DNA of 35,242 bases from Halodesulfovibrio sp. Its GTDB lineage: Bacteria; Desulfobacterota; Desulfovibrionia; Desulfovibrionales; Desulfovibrionaceae. Within the stretch, counting starts at the first letter, position 1. The number at the start of each line of letters is the position of its first letter. Under the pieces are notes generated by a model. It saw only the letters and a list, made by a program, of their open reading frames with translations, was not told the origin of the DNA and did no database searches. This document shows positions 1 through 8,006 of this stretch, in pieces. Location: assembly GCF_025210605.1 (NCBI RefSeq), contig NZ_JAOARI010000004.1:93189-128430 (forward strand), given 5' to 3'. A program made the translations under genes and the position numbers.

Positions 1-445
1 GCGGCAGGGTAACATATCCGCCCCCGTCCATTGGCCATGAATGTAATTGTGGAAGCTGGCTGACCGTGGTGGTGTTTTCCATGATTGGACCTGTCTTTAC
101 CTTTTTAGGCAAGGTGCAAAGTCCGGCGCGTGGAACCCCAGTGTATCGCCATGGACGTTTTAGTAGATCAAGAGGATCAACTTTCAGCTTGAAGATACCT
201 TCCAGAGCGCGGAGTGTGTCGCGGAATATCCAGCGAGTTCTCTCCATTGTGCCAAAAAGGTTGCATACCATCGGGAACTTGGTTCCTTTTACGTTGGTAA
301 ACATAAGGGCAGGTGCTTTTGCGCGAAACGCACGCCGCTGGATTTCAGCTACTTGCAAATGCGGATCAACTTCCTCGTGAATGCGGATAAGTTGTCCGCT
401 TTGTTCCAGATCATCAACAAGCTGCTGTGTGTTTCTGTATCGCAA
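1..445 (-). CDS. UbiD-family decarboxylase, N-terminal part (cut by left edge)
   Basis: About 148 codons of the N-terminus are present and the reading frame runs off the left edge. The translated minus strand contains MERTRWIFRDTLRALEGIF, a lysine/leucine-rich linker, LLKRPWRY and then a WPMDGGGYVTLP segment, which is characteristic of UbiD-type prenylated-FMN (de)carboxylases. In anaerobes such proteins usually act in menaquinone (futalosine) or aromatic-acid decarboxylation, but the fragment does not tell which. No ATG lies in frame before an upstream stop at 458-460. The start chosen is TTG at 443-445, preceded six bases away by AAGGAA. The catalytic C-terminal part is outside the window. 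Confidence 0.85.
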   Translation of the reverse strand, partial: MRYRNTQQLVDDLEQSGQLIRIHEEVDPHLQVAEIQRRAFRAKAPALMFTNVKGTKFPMVCNLFGTMERTRWIFRDTLRALEGIFKLKVDPLDLLKRPWRYTGVPRAGLCTLPKKVKTGPIMENTTTVSQLPQLHSWPMDGGGYVTLP

Positions 446-566
446 GAGAATTTCCTTTTATAACAAGCTGAGTTGAACAAAGAGTGCTGTATTTTGGGCT
501 AGCTACCATATGGAGCAATACAGCAATTGCATCGGATATGTAATACCACCATAACTATCTTGTGTA

Positions 567-595
567 ATAATAGAGTAAAGCATTGTTGCTCGCAA
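567..595 (-). promoter_or_regulatory. Candidate sigma70 promoter for the UbiD-family gene
   Basis: On the minus strand, TTGCGA (590-595) and TATTAT (567-572) are separated by 17 bases. They lie about 120 bases upstream of the TTG start. Spacing and -10 match are good. The rest of the 446-670 stretch shows no convincing gene. Confidence 0.4.
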
Positions 596-670
596 GGGGA
601 TGGCTTTCTTAGCGTCAGCTTGCTAGATGTTGAACTTCGCACGATACGATAAGGCGAGACGAGACTAACG

Positions 671-714
671 TTAATAAAAAATCCCCTCTTTATCATGATG
701 ATAAAGAGGGGATT
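671..714 (-). terminator. Rho-independent terminator of the first rubrerythrin gene
   Basis: A perfect 16-bp inverted repeat (680-695 with 699-714, 3-base loop) is followed in the minus direction by TTTTTATTAA. It lies about 45 bases after the rubrerythrin stop codon. A T-run on the plus side (721-726) means it could also act in the other direction. Confidence 0.85.
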
Positions 715-760
715 GCGCTCTTTTTTACAAGGACCGGAACAGCTCCAGTCTAAAAAAATA

Positions 761-1255
761 CTAGTCTACTTTGTAGTATGCAGATGCTGAAGCACCACAA
801 ATTGGACATTTTTCTTCTGTTGGGCCTTCATGTGTGTGACCACAAACAGAACAGTTGTAGTAATCAACTTCTACTGGGTTTTCGATGTTCTCGAGAGCTT
901 TAGTGTAAAGTTCTGCGTGTACTGCTTCTGCTTTGTTTGCAAAGCCGAAGTAGCGTGCTGCAACTTTTTCGCCTTCGCTTTCAGCTTCTGTAATCATTGC
1001 AGGGTACATTTTTTCAAACTCAAAGGTTTCGCCAGCAATAGCGTCTTTGAGGTTTGCAAGAGTATCACCGATTTTGCCAGCATTGCGGAGGTGTGCATGT
1101 GCATGGATAGTTTCTGCGTCAGCAGCAGCGCGGAAAAGCTTTGCAACCTGAGTGTAACCTTCTTTTTCAGCTTTTTTAGCGTAAGCGAGGTATTTGCGGT
1201 TAGCCTGAGATTCACCAGCAAAAGCAGCCATAAGATTTTCAAGAGTCTTGGACAT
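761..1255 (-). CDS. rbr: Rubrerythrin (first of a tandem pair)
   Basis: A 164-aa cytoplasmic non-haem iron protein that reduces hydrogen peroxide in anaerobes, using electrons from rubredoxin or NAD(P)H-linked reductases. The N-terminal ferritin-like four-helix domain (about residues 1-130) carries the expected diiron ligands: a Glu in FAGESQAN, AETIHAHAH, AIAGETFEFE and a final VHAELY with an ExxH-type pattern. The C-terminal rubredoxin-like knuckle is CSVCG...CPICG, with 11 residues between the two CxxC pairs. The start is ATG 1253-1255 because GGAGAG sits just in front of it; an in-frame GTG four codons upstream would overlap that site. The second copy (1674-2171) lies upstream on the same strand and has its own promoter. 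Confidence 0.95.
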   Translation of the reverse strand: MSKTLENLMAAFAGESQANRKYLAYAKKAEKEGYTQVAKLFRAAADAETIHAHAHLRNAGKIGDTLANLKDAIAGETFEFEKMYPAMITEAESEGEKVAARYFGFANKAEAVHAELYTKALENIENPVEVDYYNCSVCGHTHEGPTEEKCPICGASASAYYKVD

Positions 1256-1294
1256 TATTCTCTCCACAAGTGTGTTTTGTTGTTGTTTTGAATC

Positions 1295-1344
1295 TTCCTT
1301 AACAGGAATGATTACTATTTATAGAACACGAATAATTTTGTAAA
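1295..1344 (-). promoter_or_regulatory. Promoter and inverted-repeat operator candidate of first rubrerythrin gene
   Basis: On the minus strand, TTTACA (1339-1344), a 17-base spacer and TAAATA (1316-1321) form a sigma70-like promoter. Just downstream lies the inverted repeat TTCCT-N4-AGGAA (1295-1308). The same three elements with the same 17-base spacing stand before the second rubrerythrin gene, which argues for shared control. The regulator, possibly a PerR/Fur-type peroxide sensor, is an inference. Confidence 0.55.
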
Positions 1345-1437
1345 GTAAAAAATTAATTTTTTTATTCAAAATTTTTTTGCAAAGGCGCTTGTGCATAACA
1401 AGGCTCTATATACTGATGTGTGCCACGGTAAAACAAA

Positions 1438-1514
1438 GTTTGCTGGAAAACCCTCGCTTGCTTAGAGTGCATAGCACCCGTTAGGCGTCTGGCAGGCAGG
1501 GTTTTCCAGCAAAC
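1438..1514 (-). terminator. Long stem-loop between the rubrerythrin genes, possible terminator
   Basis: Perfect 17-bp arms (1438-1454 and 1498-1514) enclose a 43-base loop that itself contains a GTGC-ATA-GCAC hairpin (1467-1477). In the minus direction the outer stem is followed by TTTGTTTTACC. It lies about 160 bases after the second rubrerythrin stop codon, so termination of that transcript is the simplest role. The large structured loop is unusual for a terminator. Confidence 0.45.
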
Positions 1515-1673
1515 AGGTAGAACCGGCTATTTCCGTTTTGAACAAAAGTTTTTCGCAGCAGCGGTGCAAGATGAAAGTACAAAGTGCAAAAGCTTGGACG
1601 TTGCTTCAAGAGCGGAGGCTTTTGGCTTTGATACTCCAAATCTTGCGTGAGCTTGTCAGCAGCGAGACAAGTA

Positions 1674-2171
1674 TTAGTCCACTTTGTAAAACGCTGAAGG
1701 GGATGCGTTACAAATAGGACACTTATCACCTTCAAACGGCCCTTCGTGTGTGTAGCCGCAAACGGAACAATTGTAGTAGTCGGTTTCTACGGGGTTATCG
1801 ATTGTTTCCATCATTTTTTGATATAGTTCGGCATGTACTTCTTCCGCTTTATTGGCATAGGTGAAGAAACGCAGAGCTGCTTTTTCGCCTTCGGCTTCAG
1901 CATCCTTTATCATTTCTGGATACATATTTTTGAATTCATGAGTCTCACCTGCGATGGCATCTTTCAGATTTTCGCAAGTTGAACCAATTTTTCCAGCGTT
2001 GCGGAGGTGTGCATGTGCGTGAATAGTTTCAGCATCAGCCGCTGCGCGGAAGAGCTTAGCAACTTGCGGATAGCCTTCTTTTTCAGCTTTTGCAGCATAT
2101 GCAAGGTACTTACGGTTTGCTTGTGATTCACCGGCAAATGCCGCCATTAAGTTTTCAGCAGTTTTACTCAT
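1674..2171 (-). CDS. rbr: Rubrerythrin (second of a tandem pair)
   Basis: A 165-aa paralogue of the neighbouring rubrerythrin, with the same ferritin-like diiron domain (FAGESQAN, AETIHAHAH, AIAGETHEF, VHAELY) and a rubredoxin-like end CSVCG...CPIC. Twelve residues separate the two CxxC pairs here, against 11 in the other copy. The N-terminal half is nearly identical to the neighbour and the middle and C-terminal parts differ more, so this is a tandem duplication that has diverged. The ATG at 2169-2171 follows CGGAG with good spacing. Peroxide reduction is the expected role; two differently tuned copies would allow different expression levels or redox partners. Confidence 0.95.
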   Translation of the reverse strand: MSKTAENLMAAFAGESQANRKYLAYAAKAEKEGYPQVAKLFRAAADAETIHAHAHLRNAGKIGSTCENLKDAIAGETHEFKNMYPEMIKDAEAEGEKAALRFFTYANKAEEVHAELYQKMMETIDNPVETDYYNCSVCGYTHEGPFEGDKCPICNASPSAFYKVD

Positions 2172-2194
2172 GAATGACTCCGTGTGATTGATGT

Positions 2195-2246
2195 ATTCCT
2201 GTATTAGGAATGGTTACTATTTACAGAAAGCAAGATTGCTTGTAAA
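2195..2246 (-). promoter_or_regulatory. Promoter and inverted-repeat operator candidate of second rubrerythrin gene
   Basis: On the minus strand, TTTACA (2241-2246), a 17-base spacer and TAAATA (2218-2223) are followed by the perfect inverted repeat ATTCCT-N5-AGGAAT (2195-2211). The region from the -10 to the repeat is almost the same as before the first rubrerythrin gene (shared AGTAA-C/T-CATTCCT stretch), although the gene spacer sequences differ. Confidence 0.55.
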
Positions 2247-2364
2247 GCAGAAAAATAGCTTTTCCTAACTTTATTCACCTGTTGGGAGGTACTGTGACCT
2301 TTTGTTACAACTTTAAAGTACATAAGATATGGCTTATCACTAGTATTGTTTGACTTTTTTTGAG

Positions 2365-2399
2365 CACGAAATACGAAAAGCCCGCTACAAAGCGGGCTT
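2365..2399 (-). terminator. Probable terminator of topB
   Basis: A 9-bp GC-rich stem, AAGCCCGCT (2378-2386) with AGCGGGCTT (2391-2399), has a 4-base loop. In the minus direction it is followed by a T-rich stretch (TTTCGTATTTCG). It lies about 180 bases beyond the topB stop. The 2400-2580 stretch between them shows no gene. Confidence 0.6.
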
Positions 2400-2580
2400 A
2401 TTATGAGAAATGTATTTACGCTACGCGCAGACTGAACTCGAATCTAAAAAAATATTACGTTCGAAGAGCTGAATAAATGGTGCATGGTCTTACGTCTGAA
2501 AAAGTTTGGCACTGAGGCAGCCAGCTTTGCCTTACAGCTAGATTTGTTCAGGGCACGTCATTTTATTAAGAAAAGGTTTC

Positions 2581-4947
2581 TTACTTATTCGTATTGTTGT
2601 CGGCAGAGTCGCTTGGCTGTGCAGGCTCGATAACGATACTTGGGGCAGGTTGTGTGGAGCTACTCTCAAGCTCATGAGGAAGTGGTGCCGGAGGCGGCAT
2701 GTCTTCCGGCGCAATGTCGTATGGTATAGCATCTTGGGAGGTTGAGCCTGACCATTGACTTTGCGGGCGCGGAGAGTTGGCAAATTCAAGCTTTACTTGA
2801 CCAAGTTCAATTTTCAAATGTGCGGAATACTCTTTGCCCGCTTTGGAGACAAGATCGAGAGGTTCTGCAGTGCGTCCTGCATGCAAGAGTTCATCAACGA
2901 TAGACTTCTCCAGTGTACGCCCGAACATTGTTTTCCAGATAACAAACATACAGCCGCCGTCGTCGCGTTTCCAGTTAGAACAGGCATAGCGTTTGTCCAT
3001 ATCGAGTATTTCACCGCCACATAGAGGACACTTTCCGTCCGGTTCGCGTTCACCCACTTCTTTCGCTTTTCGTGCAAGAAGGATAGGGGCAACGCTTTTA
3101 TCCTTAATATGATGAATACCACCCGCAACAAGATGACGAATGGAATGCATAAACTCAGGGTAGGTGGCTTTGCCGCCTTCTATGTCTTTAAGTTTTTTCT
3201 CCCATTGTCCTGTCATTTCGGGAGAAACAATATCCGGAAGCATAGCTGAAATAACTTCGATAACTTCTTGACCGGAGTTCGTTGCTTGAATTTTTTTTCC
3301 TTTGCGCTCTATATATTTTCGCGAGAGAAGCGTTTCAATAACTTGTGCCCGTGTTGCAGGGGTTCCAAGTCCTCGTTCTTTCATAGCGAGTCGAAGCTCA
3401 TCGTCTTCTACAAATTTCCCTGCGGTTTCCATGGCGCTAAGCAATGATGCATCCGTAAAGTGCGCAGGTGCTTTCGTTTGGCGGGTTACCGTGTCTATAG
3501 ATTCTGTATGAACGGTTGTTCCTTTACGTAACGAAGGCAAAGGGTTGTCTTTTGCCGTACGCCACGGTTCAACGACAAGCCACCCCTTATCTTTAAATAC
3601 TTTGCCCTTGGCAATGAACAGATGTTCGCCAACAAAGACACGGACAGTAGATGACTGGTAGATAGCTTCTTGACTGAAGGCTGCAATAAAACGGCGGCAG
3701 ATCATGTCATAAATTTTTTGTTCGTCGCCTGAGAGCTGGAGCATATTTGCTTTGCGCGCTGTCGGAATTATTGCATGGTGATCGGTGACTTTCTTGTCAT
3801 TAACACAAAGAAATTTTTTACCATCTTTAATTCGGTCGACTGCCGGAACCGTTTCATCTTTATATAGCGGATAAATGGCGCGGAAGTAGGTAAGGATTTC
3901 AGCAAATAGCTCTTTTGTCAGGTGACGCGAGTCTGTACGCGGATACGTGATTAATTTTTTTTGCTCGTACAATGCCTGTGCAATGGCGAGAGTGTCTTTT
4001 GCTGAAAGCCCAAAGCGCGTGTTTGCTTCGCGTTGCAGAGTGGTGAGGTCAAACGGTAATGGTGGCTTTGTAGTACCTTTGCGACTGGTTACGCCTTCAA
4101 CCTTTCCTTCTTTGTTCTTGCACTCATCAGCAACTTTGTGTGCTCGCGATTCAAAGTTGATGCGTGTTTCTTTTTCATCTTCAGGTAGATGATACGTAGC
4201 TGAAAAGCAGTTTGCTGTTGAAAGTTCGTTGGCATCTTCTTCTGCCGTTTTTTTAGAGGAAGCCGCTTTTTCAGGTCGGCAGAAGGTTGCTTCAACCGTC
4301 CAGTAATCTTTAGGCGTAAAATCTTCGATCTCGCTTCGGCGGTCGGAGAGCAGTTTGAGTACTGGAGTTTGGACTCGACCAACAGATATCAGACGATTGG
4401 CTTTCACCGTGAATAGACGTGAAAAATTCATCCCGATAAGCCAGTCAGCCTCTGCTCTGGCAAAAGCAGCCAGCCCGAGATTACGCTTTTTAGCGTCAGG
4501 CATGAGAGAGCGTAAACTTTTTTTTAGCCCCTCTTCTGTCATGTCGTTTGCCCACAGACGCTGAACAGGTTTGTCGCATCCTGCCATAAGATAGATACGA
4601 CGGAAGATAAGCTCCCCCTCACGACCGGCATCTGTTGCGTTAACAATGTCAGAGACGTTCTGGTCGTTCAGCAAGCGGTTAAGAACTGCGTATTGCCGTT
4701 GTCCTTCTTTGAGAACAGCAAGCTTAAATTTTGGAGGAATAATTGGCAGCTGCTGAATATTCCAGCGTCCTTGCCATGCTTCATGCTGTTCTTCCGGTTC
4801 AGCAATACCTACAAGATGTCCTACCGCCCAACTTACAATGTGGGTGGTTCCTTCTAAATATCCTTCCCTGCGGTTGGTCGCGTTTACATGCGGGGCAATT
4901 TCGCGGGCAACTGAGGGTTTTTCTGCAATAATAAGTGTCTTTGGCAT
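2581..4947 (-). CDS. topB: DNA topoisomerase III (type IA)
   Basis: A 788-aa type IA topoisomerase that passes single strands through a transient break and decatenates replication or recombination intermediates. The N-terminal TOPRIM domain starts with LIIAEKPSVAREIA and has the acidic DAGREGELIFRR motif. The active-site region LITYPRTDSRHL (about residue 335) holds the catalytic tyrosine. Near residues 640-665 a zinc-ribbon-like motif appears (CPLCG...CSN...C). The last 70 residues are a proline/serine-rich tail of low complexity, longer than in the E. coli enzyme (653 aa). The ATG at 4945-4947 gives the canonical N-terminus, though its ribosome-binding site is weak. It lies 42 bases downstream of the kinase-like gene and is probably co-transcribed with it. 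Confidence 0.95.
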   Translation of the reverse strand: MPKTLIIAEKPSVAREIAPHVNATNRREGYLEGTTHIVSWAVGHLVGIAEPEEQHEAWQGRWNIQQLPIIPPKFKLAVLKEGQRQYAVLNRLLNDQNVSDIVNATDAGREGELIFRRIYLMAGCDKPVQRLWANDMTEEGLKKSLRSLMPDAKKRNLGLAAFARAEADWLIGMNFSRLFTVKANRLISVGRVQTPVLKLLSDRRSEIEDFTPKDYWTVEATFCRPEKAASSKKTAEEDANELSTANCFSATYHLPEDEKETRINFESRAHKVADECKNKEGKVEGVTSRKGTTKPPLPFDLTTLQREANTRFGLSAKDTLAIAQALYEQKKLITYPRTDSRHLTKELFAEILTYFRAIYPLYKDETVPAVDRIKDGKKFLCVNDKKVTDHHAIIPTARKANMLQLSGDEQKIYDMICRRFIAAFSQEAIYQSSTVRVFVGEHLFIAKGKVFKDKGWLVVEPWRTAKDNPLPSLRKGTTVHTESIDTVTRQTKAPAHFTDASLLSAMETAGKFVEDDELRLAMKERGLGTPATRAQVIETLLSRKYIERKGKKIQATNSGQEVIEVISAMLPDIVSPEMTGQWEKKLKDIEGGKATYPEFMHSIRHLVAGGIHHIKDKSVAPILLARKAKEVGEREPDGKCPLCGGEILDMDKRYACSNWKRDDGGCMFVIWKTMFGRTLEKSIVDELLHAGRTAEPLDLVSKAGKEYSAHLKIELGQVKLEFANSPRPQSQWSGSTSQDAIPYDIAPEDMPPPAPLPHELESSSTQPAPSIVIEPAQPSDSADNNTNK

Positions 4948-4989
4948 TGTTCGAAACAGGTAGGACGAACAGAAGCCTTCGTCAATGAG

Positions 4990-5556
4990 CTATTTTTTGC
5001 CACGCAGTTTTTGGAACAGTCCCGAAACCTTTTGAGCTAGTGTTTCGTTAACCCAGCGGCGCTCAATTTCTTTGCGAAAAGGTGCGCCAAGGTCTTTTTC
5101 AATACGGTACAATACGCCAGCCTTACCGCGAGAAATAAAAACGGAATCCGTGTATCCTTCCAAATCAATTACGTAAAATTGCCCATCTTTATATAAAAAG
5201 TTTCCCTGATTAAAATCAAAGAAAGAAATTCCTGCATTGAGGATGCGGGCGACCACATCAACAAATTGTTCATAGACGTTAGGGTCATTTGAATTTTGTA
5301 AGTATTCGCGCAAAGTCGGGGCAGCAATTTCCCTAGTAACTACTTTGTACTTTTCTGCTTCGATAATCTGAGGAGTATTAAGTCCAAGTGCTTGAAGTTT
5401 TCGAGCAATATAGGCGAAATTAAGCCCTGGATATTTGCGTAGCCTGAGCCAATATTTGAGCTTTAATTCGAATTTGGGTGTGAAGTACTTTGTATATTGT
5501 CCTGCACTCTTATCATAGTAGACAGAGCGTTTATGGTTTTTCCGAAGACACGTCAT
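4990..5556 (-). CDS. Small protein-kinase-fold protein (LPS-kinase/RIO-like)
   Basis: A 188-aa basic protein with a reduced protein-kinase-like fold. SFFDFNQGNFLY (about residues 111-122) matches the catalytic-loop pattern D-x4-N, and VIDLEGY (about 129-135) matches the metal-binding DxE/DFG position. Such compact kinases include the lipopolysaccharide-core kinases (WaaP/RfaY, Kdo kinase) and RIO/Bud32 proteins. The basic N-terminus (KNHKRSVYYDK) and the lack of a signal peptide fit a cytoplasmic or membrane-associated enzyme. The substrate cannot be deduced; phosphorylation of a lipid A/core sugar is the best guess. The ATG follows AAGGA at a good distance. It lies directly upstream of topB, an unexpected operon partner. 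Confidence 0.65.
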   Translation of the reverse strand: MTCLRKNHKRSVYYDKSAGQYTKYFTPKFELKLKYWLRLRKYPGLNFAYIARKLQALGLNTPQIIEAEKYKVVTREIAAPTLREYLQNSNDPNVYEQFVDVVARILNAGISFFDFNQGNFLYKDGQFYVIDLEGYTDSVFISRGKAGVLYRIEKDLGAPFRKEIERRWVNETLAQKVSGLFQKLRGKK

Positions 5557-5754
5557 GGGAAATCCTTGTTACAGAGGTGATACTACGACCTGCTATCTAG
5601 ATACTGTAGTATTGAGTTGTAAATACAGGAAAATAAGGACGTGTTTACGTTTATTGTTTGATTGCTCTCAATGAGAAATATAATAATGCAAATCTAAGAA
5701 AAATAGATGGTGTGATTTTATATGCAGGTAATTAAATGGGTTATGGAAGTATGC

Positions 5755-5789
5755 AAAAAGAGCAGCGTGCGTTGCTGCACACTGCTCTT
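5755..5789 (-). terminator. Terminator of the Fe-S protein gene
   Basis: An 8-bp stem AAGAGCAG/CTGCTCTT (5758-5765 and 5782-5789), with a loop that can fold further (GTGC...GCAC), is followed in the minus direction by CTTTTTGCAT. It lies about 43 bases beyond the stop codon of the upstream Fe-S gene. Confidence 0.65.
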
Positions 5790-5831
5790 GAGGCGTTATT
5801 TTTTATGGTTTTTTAGCTGCTAGCTGGAATA

Positions 5832-7127
5832 TTAGCTTCCTGAACATGTTCGAAGCGCGTGTAAAAAACGTGACCGCAGCTTGTCACTCATTATACCTTT
5901 TTTAACCGCAGGCAGTTTTAAAAAGCCGCCGAGTACAGCCCGCATGAAATTTTCTGCTTTGCTGTTCGGGTTATCAAAAAGTAGGTTTTGCAATGTGTCG
6001 CGCTCTAATGACTGAAGGATAACACGCTCAAATGTGTCTTCGGGGTGGATAACTCGTTTGGTGGATTTTTCCAGCACCAGTGCTTTTGGCTTGCATTTTA
6101 GTGCACATACACCGCAGCCAAGGCATATATCTGTATCGATAACGGCTACTTTTTTAGGACGCTTTCCGTTTATCACTGCACCGAAGCGTTCCTGCATGGT
6201 TATGGCATCAACCGGACAAGCTTTTGCGCATAATCCGCAACCGATACAGTCATCGGCACTGCATGTCGCAACAAAAGTAGAGGATACAAGGATGTTGGTG
6301 TAACCACTCTTTTTGATGCCATTCATTAAATTGCAGCAGCAGCCGCAACAGTGACACATGAATCCTACATCTTGCTTGATATTGTCTGCGGTAAGAGTGA
6401 ATCCTAAATCTTTTGAACGGGCGAGAATATCGAACATTTCTTCTTTGCTGGAGCGTCTGGCAAATTTATTTTTAATCATGACTTCAGCACCGTCACCCAT
6501 GGTGGTGCAGGTATCCAGCGGTACATCACATTGGCGTTCTCCAAGGTGATGTTTTTCGTGACGGCAAGAGCATAAGCTCACTGCAAAGGATGATTTTTCA
6601 TCGATGATCGCCGCTGCTCGTTCGTAATCAAGCACTTCAACATGCGGGTCAGCAATAACGGTTTCTTCATATGGCAAAGCGCGCATGACGGAAATTTCTT
6701 GTCCATCTGCAAAGTTAGCATGCAAAAAATCTTTGTTGCCGAACATGTACGCTTGAAATAGTTCCGCCCATTTTTTTTGCGGAAGGTCAGCCCCTGTTCG
6801 CATCATGGTGAATTCGAAGAAACCGACAATAAAAGGGCTTACCATATATTCGTATTGCTCACCGTTCCAAATGTCACATACCAGCCCTTTGGTGCAAAGC
6901 CCATCGAGCATATATCGCAATTTCTTTTCTTCAATACCGCTGAGTGTTGCAACACGGGAAAGTGTAGCTGGTCTGTATGGCATCGCAACAATGAGTTCAG
7001 CTTCTGCCGGAGTATAAAGAAAGGAAATCATATCCTTGAGAGCATTATTCCACGGCATGCGCACCATAGAGCCGTCGAGCTTTTCTCCAAGTTCTCTGTA
7101 AATGTCTTTCGCAATGATGTGTCCCAT
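5832..7127 (-). CDS. Polyferredoxin-like Fe-S protein with winged-helix-like N-terminus
   Basis: A 431-aa soluble protein. The N-terminal 100 residues resemble a winged-helix domain (MPYRPATLSRVATLSGIEEK). Four cysteine clusters follow: C186-x-C188 with C200 and C207; the dense CHCCGCCC at 258-265; and two ferredoxin motifs, CIGCGLC (294-300, closing CP at 304-305) and CLGCGVC (335-341, closing C345). The last two should each hold a 4Fe-4S cluster. The middle cysteines could bind a further cluster or interact with a partner. Proteins of this layout are common in sulfate reducers, but their reaction is not established; an electron carrier or redox sensor is inferred. It lies 209 bases downstream of the YciI-like gene. 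Confidence 0.75.
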   Translation of the reverse strand: MGHIIAKDIYRELGEKLDGSMVRMPWNNALKDMISFLYTPAEAELIVAMPYRPATLSRVATLSGIEEKKLRYMLDGLCTKGLVCDIWNGEQYEYMVSPFIVGFFEFTMMRTGADLPQKKWAELFQAYMFGNKDFLHANFADGQEISVMRALPYEETVIADPHVEVLDYERAAAIIDEKSSFAVSLCSCRHEKHHLGERQCDVPLDTCTTMGDGAEVMIKNKFARRSSKEEMFDILARSKDLGFTLTADNIKQDVGFMCHCCGCCCNLMNGIKKSGYTNILVSSTFVATCSADDCIGCGLCAKACPVDAITMQERFGAVINGKRPKKVAVIDTDICLGCGVCALKCKPKALVLEKSTKRVIHPEDTFERVILQSLERDTLQNLLFDNPNSKAENFMRAVLGGFLKLPAVKKGIMSDKLRSRFLHALRTCSGS

Positions 7128-7336
7128 AATGCTTCTCTTTTGTCTGTGTGAGTGGAGTGGTTACGGTTCGTCTGAAAAGATAGTAAGTTTTTGTATGCTG
7201 TGCCCTGAGTTCACCCAAAAAATAAAGCGTACGGGTTCTGCACCATTCTTCCTCTCTGGTTGAATGGCGTATTGACCCGGTAGCGGTGTTCCTCCAACGT
7301 TCTGGGAGTGCTGTCTTTTGAGGGCATACCTGCTGG

Positions 7337-7630
7337 TTACGCGTTTTCGCGCATCGCTTCAAGACCTTCACCGACCATAGTCGGGATGAATTCCTGAATA
7401 TCATATGAGACAAGGTTTTCTAAGTAAAACGGGTCGAGCTGTAAGGCTTTGTCCAGCTCCTCTCGAGAATCGAATCGAGCAAGGATAACACCGCCAGTGC
7501 GTGGAACTTTTCTGCCAGACGCAATAAAGTTGCCAGCAGCGTACTGTTTTTTCAAATATTCAACGTGTGCTTCAAGGTGCTCGTCGATCTTATTAATGCT
7601 GCAAGTGTATGTGAGGGAGACAATGAACAT
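7337..7630 (-). CDS. YciI-like protein
   Basis: A 97-aa single-domain protein of the YciI (YCII) family, which has a ferredoxin-like alpha/beta fold. The conserved histidine sits in EAHVEYLK (H22), and the typical GGVILARFDSREE and LDPFYLENL segments are present. YciI proteins have been linked to dehalogenase or cyclising chemistry, but most have no proven reaction, so only the family is assigned. The ATG at 7628-7630 follows AAAGGAATT. A promoter candidate lies about 70 bases upstream. The gene diverges from the lipoprotein gene at 8007 and precedes the Fe-S protein gene on the same strand. Confidence 0.8.
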   Translation of the reverse strand: MFIVSLTYTCSINKIDEHLEAHVEYLKKQYAAGNFIASGRKVPRTGGVILARFDSREELDKALQLDPFYLENLVSYDIQEFIPTMVGEGLEAMRENA

Positions 7631-7699
7631 GGTAATTCCTTTTTATATATAGTGATGTGTGGTAATGAAAAAAAGTTTTTATCACGAAAACAGGCGGGC

Positions 7700-7727
7700 A
7701 TTTTATGAAATAGAACATTGAAGTCAA
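7700..7727 (-). promoter_or_regulatory. Promoter of the YciI-like gene with overlapping inverted repeat
   Basis: On the minus strand, TTGACT (7722-7727), a 16-base spacer and TAAAAT (7700-7705) form a good sigma70 promoter. One arm of a perfect 9-bp inverted repeat, TAGAACATT (7711-7719) with AATGTTCTA (7754-7762), lies inside the spacer, so a repressor binding there could block it. The rest of 7631-8006 is AT-rich and shows no gene. Confidence 0.45.
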
Positions 7728-8006
7728 GGCTTGTCCTGATTGTGGGATAATCAAATGTTCTAGTATTGTAGTAAGATAGGTATAGAGAAGTGAGCTGTTG
7801 GTGGGTTTTTGTATTGTAGAAAATTAAAATAGCGTGTTTCTTTCTATAGTTTTTTCAAAACAGTAAAAGATTACAATGCAGTAGTTTTTGATAGGTAATT
7901 TTGTGCTTAAATCTAAATTATTTTTGTGTGCCTATACTTTCTAATAGAATCTTTTTTATGTCACTTTAAGACGATAAAAGAGACCGTATCTACAACGGGG
8001 GACACT

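Noticed and set aside
66..380. Plus-strand 104-codon open frame at the left edge
   Set aside because: It lies over the UbiD-family gene on the minus strand, which has clear family motifs; the plus frame has no ribosome-binding site or recognisable product.
830..1291. Plus-strand 153-codon frame across the first rubrerythrin gene
   Set aside because: Cys/Phe/Val-rich antisense shadow of a certain gene.
1480..1487. GTTAGGC resembling an integron attC core site
   Set aside because: No matching GCCTAAC partner at the required distance and no integron integrase or cassette array.
2378..2399. Short GC-rich hairpin considered as a plus-strand terminator
   Set aside because: The plus side lacks a T-run and no plus-strand gene ends there; it fits topB on the minus strand better.
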